DNA of 14,539 nucleotides from Lentisphaerota bacterium (GTDB taxonomy: Bacteria; Verrucomicrobiota; Lentisphaeria; Oligosphaerales; PUNB01): the NCBI GenBank assembly GCA_003552565.1, contig PUNB01000163.1, forward strand, positions 1 to 14,539, given 5' to 3'. The position numbers and the translations under genes are program-made. How positions within the stretch are numbered: position 1 is the first letter of the stretch; every line of letters starts with the position of its first letter. Below the pieces are notes generated by a model. The model ran no database searches and had not been told where the DNA came from. It was given only the letters and a program-made list of their open reading frames with translations. This document shows, piece by piece, positions 1 through 7,800 of the stretch.

Positions 1-160
1 GGTGGACCAGCTGGCTCAGCTGCCCGGAAGGGATGTGCTTTTGGCTCAGCTGCTGGGAGTGCTTCAGGCTCCCGCCCGCAATTTGGCCGGCGTCTGCTAC
101 AATCGGTTGGCAAGTATCGTTTATGCTCTTAATGATTACTGCAACCAAAAAAGTTCATGA
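1..160 (+). CDS. rplJ: 50S ribosomal protein L10, C-terminal part (5' end outside window)
   Basis: Reading from base 2 gives 52 residues ending in TGA at 158-160. The segment LLAQLLGVLQAPARNLAGV followed by SIVYALNDY matches the end of the L10 family, which usually reads like LLAKLLGxLQAP...LVYALNA. L10 forms the base of the ribosomal stalk: its C-terminal helix binds dimers of L7/L12, and the N-terminal domain (not in this window) binds 23S rRNA with L11. The C-terminal part seen here holds the end of the globular domain and the start of the stalk-binding helix; the tail after it is short. The next gene is rplL, as in nearly all bacteria, which supports the call. In many bacteria L10-L12 represses its own mRNA through a leader upstream of rplJ; that leader lies outside this window. 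Two cysteines in the last 25 residues are unusual for this region but have no known meaning. Confidence 0.9.
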   Translation, partial: VDQLAQLPGRDVLLAQLLGVLQAPARNLAGVCYNRLASIVYALNDYCNQKSS

Positions 161-189
161 CGTGTTTGTTCATCAATATGATGGTTCGT

Positions 190-202
190 TAAAATATATA
201 AT
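190..202 (+). promoter_or_regulatory. Weak candidate promoter -10 region upstream of rplL
   Basis: The rplJ-rplL gap (161-248) is much more AT-rich than its surroundings. It holds an exact TATAAT at 197-202 and a TAAAAT at 190-195. A TTGTTC at 166-171 lies 18 bases before TAAAAT, an acceptable spacing, but 25 bases before TATAAT. No strong -35 pairs with the perfect -10. The AT-richness could equally serve to keep the rplL ribosome-binding site unstructured, since L12 is made in several copies per L10. Treat this as a hint only. Confidence 0.2.
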
Positions 203-248
203 TGTTCGTGAAAAACAAAAATAATTAAGTATCGGAGGTTTTCCAACC

Positions 249-659
249 ATGGCTGAAGAAGGTGTCAAAGTAGAAGTATCGGAAGAAATGGAAAAATTTA
301 TTTCCTATATTGAAAATATGTCAGTTCTGGAGTTGTCCAAGCTGGTCAAAGCGCTTGAAGACAGACTGGGAGTGACGGCGGCGGCTCCGGCGGCGGCGGT
401 GGCCGCGGCTCCGGCCGGCGGCGGCGAAGAAGCGGCTGCTGAGGAGAAAACGGAATTTGATGTCGTGCTCTCCGCCGCGGGTGAGAAAAAGATCAATGTG
501 ATCAAGGAGGTGAGGGCGATTACCGGTCTTGGCTTGAAAGAGGCCAAGGAATTGGTTGAAGGCGCTCCAAAACCTGTCAAAGAAGGCATTGCCAAAGAGG
601 AAGCCGAAGAGCTGAAAGGCAAGCTGGAAGGTGCCGGCGCCACTGTCGAAGTTAAATGA
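249..659 (+). CDS. rplL: 50S ribosomal protein L7/L12
   Basis: This is the 136-residue stalk protein that recruits translational GTPases (IF2, EF-Tu, EF-G) to the ribosome. Three parts are visible: an N-terminal dimerisation domain that also binds L10 (about residues 11-42, with MSVLELSKLVKALEDRLGV), an Ala/Pro/Gly-rich flexible hinge (about 43-66), and a C-terminal globular domain (about 67-136). The last contains KINVIKEVRAITGLGLKEAK and ends in GATVEVK, the classic factor-binding surface. The ATG at 249 is preceded by CGGAGG at 233-238 with a 10-base gap, which supports this start. The protein is slightly longer than the usual 120-130 residues because of about ten extra acidic residues (MAEEGVKVEV) before the conserved domain. 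An internal ATG at 288 would remove them but has a poorer ribosome-binding site. The gene follows rplJ and precedes rpoB. Confidence 0.97.
   Translation: MAEEGVKVEVSEEMEKFISYIENMSVLELSKLVKALEDRLGVTAAAPAAAVAAAPAGGGEEAAAEEKTEFDVVLSAAGEKKINVIKEVRAITGLGLKEAKELVEGAPKPVKEGIAKEEAEELKGKLEGAGATVEVK
376..441 (+). repeat. Low-complexity GC-rich tract encoding the L7/L12 hinge
   Basis: Within rplL, runs of GCG, GCC, GGC and CCG codons encode a hinge made mostly of Ala, Pro and Gly, followed by Glu/Ala. The DNA is a near-perfect (GCN)n/(GGC)n low-complexity tract and a likely place for slippage changes of hinge length. Hinge composition of this sort is normal for L7/L12. Confidence 0.7.
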
Positions 660-702
660 TGGGTTGTTCTTCATACCTGTTATCATAAAACCACGCGTCA
701 GC

Positions 703-736
703 CGAATCGGAGGCCTGTTTCAGGCCTTCCGATTTG
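703..736 (+). promoter_or_regulatory. Hairpin in the rplL-rpoB gap, candidate transcription attenuator or RNA-processing site
   Basis: AATCGGAGGCCTG (705-717) pairs with CAGGCCTTCCGATT (721-734): 13 base pairs with a single bulged T and a TTT loop. A G-U and a C-G pair (704/735 and 703/736) can extend the stem. The hairpin begins 43 bases after the rplL stop. No T-run follows (TGCGCTGTTTAG), so it is not a standard intrinsic terminator. A weaker second fold follows at 762-784 (GTTCA with TGAAC around CCC/GGG). E. coli has a partial terminator and an RNase III site at the same place between rplL and rpoB, which lowers rpoBC expression relative to the ribosomal proteins. A similar role is inferred here from position and structure. 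Confidence 0.55.
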
Positions 737-863
737 CGCTGTTTAGAAAACACTTTCGCGTGTTCAACTTCCCGACGGGTGAACGAACCGTAAAGGCGCG
801 TGGTTTATCCGGCTGACTGTGTCAGGTTTATTAAACGTTATTAACATCTCGCCTCTAAGCGGC

Positions 864-868
864 AGGAG
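864..868 (+). promoter_or_regulatory. Ribosome-binding site favouring the ATG start of rpoB at 873
   Basis: AGGAG at 864-868 lies four bases before ATG at 873. The gap is short, but this is the only good Shine-Dalgarno match near the start of rpoB. The in-frame GTG at 819 is preceded by TTATCCGGCTGACT, which has no purine-rich site. Confidence 0.6.
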
Positions 869-872
869 CACT

Positions 873-3800
873 ATGGAACGAAAAAATTTCGGCAAACTGC
901 AGGATATACTCAAAGTTCCTGATCTGATTACTATCCAGAGGGAATCGTATGACCGTTTCTTTGAAAAAGGCGGCTCCAAGCAGCGCCATCAGGTCCAGGG
1001 ATTCGACCAAGTCTTTCGAGAAATCTTCCCGATAGAAAGTATAGATCAGCAATGTTCACTGGATTTTGTGGACTATGAAATCCATCCGCCCAGAGAGGAC
1101 AAGGTTTCCTGTCTGCGAGACGGCGGAACCTACGCGGCCCCTCTGCATGTGACTTTCCGGCTGAACACTCCCAGTGACTCCAAGGAGGAAAAGGTTTATA
1201 TGGGGGATATGCCGATCATGACCGAAGCCGGGACCTTTGTGGTTAACGGAGCTGAAAGGGTGATTGTCAGTCAATTGCATAGAAGTCCGGGTGTATGTTT
1301 TGAAAAGGAACGGCATCCCAGCGGCCGAGCCCTCTATTCTTTCCGTGTGATTCCGGATCGCGGCTCCTGGATGGAAGTACAGTTTGATATTCAGGATCAC
1401 ATATACATTTTTCTGGATCGCCGCCGTCGCCGCCGCCGTTTTCTGATCAGTACTTTCCTGCGTGCTCTTGGCTGCGAAACCAACTATGAACTCCTTGACG
1501 CGGTTTACAAAGTCCAGAAGACCACGCCGAAAAAGCTGGCTAAACTCGACGATCCCTCGCAAGTCTTCACCGCGGAAGAAGTGGTTGATCCGCGGAGTCA
1601 TGATTCGCTTGAAAATATCGACGAAGGTGGCTCGGAGGCGGGGCCGCTTCTGGGACAGCTCGAACCTCTGACCGAGGAAAACATTGAACTGCTGGAAGAG
1701 GCGGGCGTTAAAAAGCTGGCGGTCGTGGATACCTCGGAGATTGGGGATTATTTTATTCGCTGTGTCCAAAGAGACGGGGCCAGGACTACCGAAGAAGCCT
1801 TGAAAGAGATTTATCGTCGTTTGCGCCCCGGTGATCCCCCGAACGTCAGCAGCGCCAGGCAGTTGCTCAGTCGTCTGTTCTTTGATCTCCGCCGGTATGA
1901 TCTTGGTTTGGTCGGTCGTTACAAAATCAATCAGAAGCTGGGATTGGATATCGATGCTGACACTCGTACTCTGATGAAAGAGGATCTGATCGCCGCGACC
2001 GCTAAGCTCATGGAACTGCGCCACAAAAACGGCAGCGTCGATGATATTGATCATCTGGGCAATCGTCGTGTCCGCACGGTGGGAGAACTGCTGCAGAACC
2101 ACTGTCGGGTAGGCTTGATGCGCACAGAGCGCCTGATCCGCGAACGTATGACCCTGCTTGATATGGATTCCTCTGACATTGTCCCGGGCAAGCTGGTTAA
2201 TCCCAAAGCTTTCGCCAGCGTGGTGCGTGACTTTTTCGCCCGCAACCAGCTCAGTCAATTCATGGATCAGACCAATTGTCTGGCGGAGTTGACCAATAAA
2301 CGACGGCTCAGCGCTTTAGGTCCAGGCGGTTTGACGCGCGAAAGAGCCGGGTTTGAGGTGCGTGACATTCACACTAGCCATTATGGCCGGGTGTGTCCGA
2401 TTGAAACCCCGGAAGGACCGAACATTGGGCTGATTTCTTCACTGGCCCTGTACGCCCGGACTAACCCCTACGGATTCGTGGAGACTCCCTATCGACGGGT
2501 CAAAGACGGAGTGGTTACCGGAGAAGTTGATTTCTTGACTGCTGATCTCGAAGAAAACTTCGTTATAGCTCAGGCAAACGCTGTTTTGGACGAGCATGGA
2601 AGGCTGGTTAATGACTATATTCTTTGCAGATATCAGGGTGAGCCTGGGGAAATGCCCCGGTTACAGGTTCAGTACATGGATGTGTCCCCGAAACAGCTGG
2701 TCAGCGCCGCTGCCGGTCTGGTGCCTTTCCTTGAGCATGATGACGCCAACCGGGCGCTTATGGGAGCCAACATGCAGAGGCAGGCACTGCCGCTGATCAA
2801 GCCGGAGTCGCCGTTTGTCGGCACCGGTCTGGAATCAGAGGTGGCCCGCGATTCCAGATCTGTGGTCCGAGCCGAAATCGATGGAGTTGTGGCTTATTGC
2901 TCAGCCGACAAAATTATCACCACTTCTGACGGCAAACCGGCGGAAAAATCCCGGGCCAAGACGAAGGTGCGTGAATATCAGCTTGTGAAGTTCATGCGCT
3001 CCAATGCTTCCACTTTGGTCAGTCAGCGGCCGATGGTTAAAGCCGGTGATAAAGTTCAGGCCGGCGACATAATCGCGGACGGCTCCGCCACCGCCCAGGG
3101 CGAGCTGGCGCTGGGAAGGAATGTTCTCACCGCTTTTATGCCTTGGTGCGGCTATAATTTCGAAGACGCCATTGTTATTAATGAGAGACTGGTTAAGGAT
3201 GATGTCTATACGAATATTCAGATCAACCAGTATGATATAACCGCTCGCGACACCAAACTCGGACCGGAGGAAATAACCCGGGACATTCCCAATGTAAACG
3301 AGGACATGCTTAGAAATCTGGACCATGAGGGGGTGGTGCGCGTCGGAGCGGAGGTTCATGCCGGCGATATCCTGGTTGGAAAGATCACCCCGAAAAGCGA
3401 AACTGAACTGGCGCCGGAAGAACGTCTGTTGAGAGCTATATTCGGAGAAAAGGCATCCGATGTGAAAGACAGCTCGCTTTATATGCCTTACGGTTCTTCC
3501 GGTATTGTCATGGATGTGCGGACCGAGCGTCGGGTTGACCCCGCCAGGGAAAGAATTTCCAAAGCCGAGATTAAGCGCCAGATCAAGGAAGCCGAAAACG
3601 CTCACAAATCACAGACTTCGGATGTGGTGGATGAGCTTACCGATAAATTAGCGGAAGTTCTCCTTGGTTCGAAAATCAATAAAAGCGTTGAGGTTCGTGA
3701 TGAAAAGGGCGAGACCAGCGTAATTATTCCCGCCAACCGGAAAATCACTAAAGTCATGCTTAAGCGCCTGGCTCAGAATTATGATAAATATGAGATGTCC

Positions 3801-4766
3801 TCCGGGCCGGCCAAAGAACAGATAGAAGAAATTATAACTTCTTACCGGCCGCGGTTTCGGGATATTGACATGCGCCGTGACGAGATTATTGAGGGGCTTG
3901 AAGGCGGCGACGGCTATGACCCGGGCGTTCTTAAGAGCGTGAAGGTTTATGTCGCCACCAAAAGAAAGGTCGCGGTCGGCGACAAGCTGGCGGGGCGCCA
4001 TGGCAACAAAGGCATTATCGCCCGCATTGTGCCGGAGGAGGATCTGCCTTTTATGGCTGACGGCACACCGGTTGACATCGTTCTTAACCCCTTGGGAGTG
4101 CCCAGTCGGATGAATGTCGGTCAGGTGCTGGAGGCCCATCTGGGTTGGGTCGCCAAAATCCTGGGTTTGAAAGTGGCCACGCCAGTGTTTGACGGCATCA
4201 GCGAGGAAAAAATTGTTTCGATGACCAGAGAGGCTCGACAGGTTGTGGCTGAGCAAAGAAACTGTAGGTTGCTGGATGATGACCGGATAGTTGATGAAAA
4301 CGGCCGCGATCGCAGCGAATTTTTCCTGGGCCCCGACGGCAAGGCGACTCTTTACGACGGTCGCACCGGCGAACCTTTCTCACAGCGTGTGATGATCGGT
4401 TATTCCTATGTAATGAAACTTGATCATATGGTGGCCGATAAGATTCACGCCCGAGCCGTAGGACCTTACTCGCTGGTTACTCAGCAGCCCCTCGGCGGCA
4501 AGGCCCAGCATGGCGGCCAAAGGTTCGGCGAGATGGAGGTCTGGGCTCTGGAAGCCTACGGTGCCGCTCATACTCTGCAGGAGATGCTGACGGTGAAAAG
4601 TGATGATGTACAGGGCAGAACTAAAATATATGATTCAATTCTCAAAGGAGAGAATGCTTTGGAAGCCAGCATTCCGGAATCTTTCAATGTTCTGACCAGG
4701 GAAATGCAGAGCCTGGGGCTCGACATTCGGGTGCGCCGCCGAGACGGCGGTTCGAACCTGCCGTAA
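873..4766 (+). CDS. rpoB: DNA-directed RNA polymerase subunit beta
   Basis: Catalytic beta subunit of RNA polymerase, 1297 residues from the ATG at 873 (E. coli 1342). The frame is open upstream to a GTG at 819, but those 18 extra residues are not conserved and lack a ribosome-binding site. Visible landmarks are VIVSQLHRSPGV near the N terminus, the rifampicin region QLSQFMDQ...NKRRLSALGPGG (about 462-482), PIETPEGPNIGLI, GANMQRQA, LLRAIFGEKASDVKDSSL, active-site lysines K1038 and K1046 in GDKLAGRHGNKG (E. coli K1065 and K1073), VDIVLNPLGVPSRMN, and the C-terminal clamp segment ending in PESFNVLTREMQSLGLDI. A charged insertion at about 885-1020 replaces the beta-i9/SI2 dispensable region found in Gram-negative phyla. 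Two rifampicin-region positions are atypical: Asn475 (E. coli His526) and Cys469 (E. coli Pro520). Residues 183-189 are seven consecutive arginines. The gene lies between rplL and rpoC as usual. Confidence 0.97.
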   Translation: MERKNFGKLQDILKVPDLITIQRESYDRFFEKGGSKQRHQVQGFDQVFREIFPIESIDQQCSLDFVDYEIHPPREDKVSCLRDGGTYAAPLHVTFRLNTPSDSKEEKVYMGDMPIMTEAGTFVVNGAERVIVSQLHRSPGVCFEKERHPSGRALYSFRVIPDRGSWMEVQFDIQDHIYIFLDRRRRRRRFLISTFLRALGCETNYELLDAVYKVQKTTPKKLAKLDDPSQVFTAEEVVDPRSHDSLENIDEGGSEAGPLLGQLEPLTEENIELLEEAGVKKLAVVDTSEIGDYFIRCVQRDGARTTEEALKEIYRRLRPGDPPNVSSARQLLSRLFFDLRRYDLGLVGRYKINQKLGLDIDADTRTLMKEDLIAATAKLMELRHKNGSVDDIDHLGNRRVRTVGELLQNHCRVGLMRTERLIRERMTLLDMDSSDIVPGKLVNPKAFASVVRDFFARNQLSQFMDQTNCLAELTNKRRLSALGPGGLTRERAGFEVRDIHTSHYGRVCPIETPEGPNIGLISSLALYARTNPYGFVETPYRRVKDGVVTGEVDFLTADLEENFVIAQANAVLDEHGRLVNDYILCRYQGEPGEMPRLQVQYMDVSPKQLVSAAAGLVPFLEHDDANRALMGANMQRQALPLIKPESPFVGTGLESEVARDSRSVVRAEIDGVVAYCSADKIITTSDGKPAEKSRAKTKVREYQLVKFMRSNASTLVSQRPMVKAGDKVQAGDIIADGSATAQGELALGRNVLTAFMPWCGYNFEDAIVINERLVKDDVYTNIQINQYDITARDTKLGPEEITRDIPNVNEDMLRNLDHEGVVRVGAEVHAGDILVGKITPKSETELAPEERLLRAIFGEKASDVKDSSLYMPYGSSGIVMDVRTERRVDPARERISKAEIKRQIKEAENAHKSQTSDVVDELTDKLAEVLLGSKINKSVEVRDEKGETSVIIPANRKITKVMLKRLAQNYDKYEMSSGPAKEQIEEIITSYRPRFRDIDMRRDEIIEGLEGGDGYDPGVLKSVKVYVATKRKVAVGDKLAGRHGNKGIIARIVPEEDLPFMADGTPVDIVLNPLGVPSRMNVGQVLEAHLGWVAKILGLKVATPVFDGISEEKIVSMTREARQVVAEQRNCRLLDDDRIVDENGRDRSEFFLGPDGKATLYDGRTGEPFSQRVMIGYSYVMKLDHMVADKIHARAVGPYSLVTQQPLGGKAQHGGQRFGEMEVWALEAYGAAHTLQEMLTVKSDDVQGRTKIYDSILKGENALEASIPESFNVLTREMQSLGLDIRVRRRDGGSNLP

Positions 4767-4797
4767 AATCGGCCCGCAGTTCTGAAGTTCCGCCATA

Positions 4798-4815
4798 TAG
4801 ATGATGTAGATGATG
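4798..4815 (+). repeat. 9-base tandem duplication in the rpoB-rpoC spacer
   Basis: TAGATGATG occurs twice back to back at 4798-4806 and 4807-4815. The same 131-base spacer also holds a small inverted repeat, AATTC (4824-4828) with GAATT (4833-4837). Nothing in the spacer resembles a terminator or a strong promoter, and no ORF with a plausible start and ribosome-binding site fits. Confidence 0.6.
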
Positions 4816-4883
4816 CATGGCCGAATTCGTATGAATTAATCAGGCTAAAAGATCTTGTTTATAAATTCCACATTCCTCAATAC

Positions 4884-4889
4884 GGAGGG
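4884..4889 (+). promoter_or_regulatory. Ribosome-binding site that fixes the TTG start of rpoC
   Basis: GGAGGG at 4884-4889 is a near-perfect anti-16S match, eight bases before TTG at 4898. The first in-frame ATG (4949) has no such site, and starting there would remove residues aligned with the family's N terminus. Confidence 0.8.
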
Positions 4890-4897
4890 CTGATATT

Positions 4898-7800
4898 TTG
4901 ACTGACAACGCCATTAGAGAGGTATTGGACATTCCGCAAACGGATTCCATGAATTATGTGACTATCGGTGTGGCTTCTCCGGAAAACATTCGTTCCTGGA
5001 GTCGCGGCGAGGTTAAAAACCCTGAAACAATCAATTATCGTTCATTCAAGCCCGAAAAAGGCGGTCTTTTCTGTGAGCGTATATTCGGTCCGACCAGGGA
5101 TTGGGAATGTAATTGCGGAAAATACAAACGTGTTAAGCACAAAGGAATTGTCTGCGACCGCTGCGGGGTTGAGGTCACTCAGTCGCGTGTGCGCCGCGAA
5201 CGTATGGGGCATTTGGAACTGGCCGTGCCGATATGCCATATCTGGTTTTTTAAATGTATGCCCAGCAGACTCGGTTTAATGCTCGATATGACCGCGCGCG
5301 AACTGGAGCGGGTGATTTATTATGAAAACTGGATCGTTACTGATCCCGGCGACACGCCGCTGCCTCCCAGAAAGCTGCTTGATGATGAAGAATACAGAGA
5401 GGCCAGAGAAACCTACGGTGACAATTTCAAGGCTGGAATGGGGGCGGAGTCGCTTGAATTGCTGCTCGGAGAATTGGATCTGGATTCCATGCAGGCCGAC
5501 CTGGAAGCGCGCATGCAGAGCACTCGCAGTAAAGCTGAACGGAAAAAAATCGCCAAAAGATTGCGCCTGGTAGAAGGTTTCAACAATAACCAGATGGATC
5601 CAAGGTGGATGATTCTCAAGGTCCTGCCGGTTATTCCGCCGGACCTGAGGCCGCTGGTGCCGCTGGAGGGAGGGCGTTTTGCTACTTCGGATCTGAACGA
5701 TTTATACAGAAGGGTGATTAACCGCAACAACCGGCTGAAAAACCTTTTGCAGCTGCATACCCCTGAGGTTATTATTCGCAATGAAAAAAGGATGCTTCAG
5801 GAGTCGGTTGACGCCCTCTTGGACAATGGACGCCACGGACGCCCGGTGACGGGCACCGGCAATCGGCCGCTGAAATCTCTTAGCGATATGTTGAAAGGAA
5901 AGCAGGGGCGTTTCCGCCAGAATCTGCTGGGGAAAAGGGTTGATTATTCCGGGCGCTCGGTGATTGTTGTCGGCCCAGAGCTTGAACTGCATCAGTGCGG
6001 CTTGCCTAAAGAAATGGCGCTTAACCTCTTTGAGCCGTACATTATCCACCATCTTCGCCAGGATGGCGTGGTGCATACGGTGCGTAATGCCAAGAAAATG
6101 ATTGAAAAGCGTGTGCCGGCTGTTTGGGACGCTCTGGAAAAGTCGATAAAAGGGCATCCGATTCTGCTCAACCGGGCTCCCACACTGCACCGTTTGAGCA
6201 TTCAGGCCTTTGATCCGATTCTTATCGAAGGACAGGCGATAAGACTGCATCCGCTTGTCTGTCAAGCTTACAACGCCGACTTTGACGGTGACCAGATGGC
6301 TGTCCATGTGCCGCTGTCAAACGAAGCGCAGCTTGAAGCCAAAACTTTGATGATGGCGCCGCAAAACCTGTTCTCTCCCGCCAATGGACAGCCGATAGCC
6401 ACACCCAGTCAGGATATCGCTCTTGGCGCTTATTTCCTGACTTATCGCCCTGGCGGTCGACATGAAGCGGAGCAGGAACAAGAAAAGTCCATGCCCGCTT
6501 TCAATGATTACTATGAAGTGTTGAGAGCGCTGCATGACAAAGATATAGAACTGCATCAGTTAATCAGGCTGCGCAACCCGGATCTCGAACATCCTGATCG
6601 GCCCTGGGCCGAGCCTGAGACCAGGCTTATTCAAACCACCGCCGGGCGCTGCGTCTTTAACGAAATATGGCCTGATGAACTGGGGTTCTTCAACCAAGTC
6701 GCTAAAAAGAAAAGCCTCGGGAAAATGATAAAAACCTGTTATGACCATGCTGGTCATGACCAGGCTGTAAAAGTGCTGGACCGCCTGAAAAACCTGGGTT
6801 ACGAATACGCCACACAAGCCGGTTTCTCGATCGCCATCTCGGATATGATCGTGCCCCCGGAGAAAGCTGAAAAAGTCAGTGAAGCGCACCGGCAGGTGGC
6901 GGAAGTACGCGCTCAGCGGGAACAGGGGATCATCACCGAGAATGAGCGTAACCAGAAGTGTATTGATATCTGGACGCAGACTTCCAATGAATTGTCGGCT
7001 GTGCTCAGTCAGACCTTGGAAAGAAATGAAGGAAAAAGCGAAATCAATCCTGTTTTTGCAATGATGGACTCAGGTGCCAGAGGCAGTGCCGATCAGGTTA
7101 AACAGCTGGCCGGTATGCGGGGGTTGATCGCTAAACCCTCGGGTGACATTATTGAAAGACCGATTCTGGCGAACTTCCGCGAAGGACTGTCGGTGCTCGA
7201 ATACTTCCTCAGTTCTCACGGCGCCCGGAAAGGGCTGGCTGATACCGCCCTGAAAACCGCCGACTCGGGATATATGACTCGTAAACTTGTAGATGTGGCC
7301 CATGATGTCATCTGTTCTGAGCGCGATTGCGGCACTGTAAACGGCATGTGGGTTAAAGGAATTATTGAAGGCGATGAAGAAATCGTTCCGCTTAAAGACC
7401 GTATTGTCGGGCGTTTCAGTGTCGACGATATTCATGATCCCTTGAGCGACGATAAAACGGAGCTGGTTGTTGCTGCCGGGCAGGAAATAACTCCCCAGAT
7501 CGCCGACAAGATTGATGACCTCGGAATAGAGAGCATCCATCTGCGCACAGTGCTGACTTGTGAGAGCAAGGAAGGTGTCTGCGCCACCTGCTACGGCCGC
7601 AATCTGGCGACAAACCAGATGCCGGTGGAGGGAGACGCGCTCGGTATTATCGCCGCCCAGTCCATCGGCGAACCCGGAACACAGTTGACTATGCGTACCT
7701 TCCACTATGGCGGTACCGCTACGGTCTCTTTCAGACAGCCGGTTCTCAGAAGCCAGGTCGGCGGCAGGCTTCGCTTGCTGGACGTGCGCTCGGTGACACG

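Noticed and set aside
33..224. 63-codon + strand frame at the window start
   Set aside because: Another frame (from base 2) encodes a clear L10 C terminus across the same bases; the second half of this frame is AT-rich spacer.
1056..2258. 400-codon open frame on the minus strand inside rpoB
   Set aside because: It lies entirely opposite a strongly conserved gene, has no recognisable protein family and no ribosome-binding context. Its openness reflects codon bias of the + strand gene.
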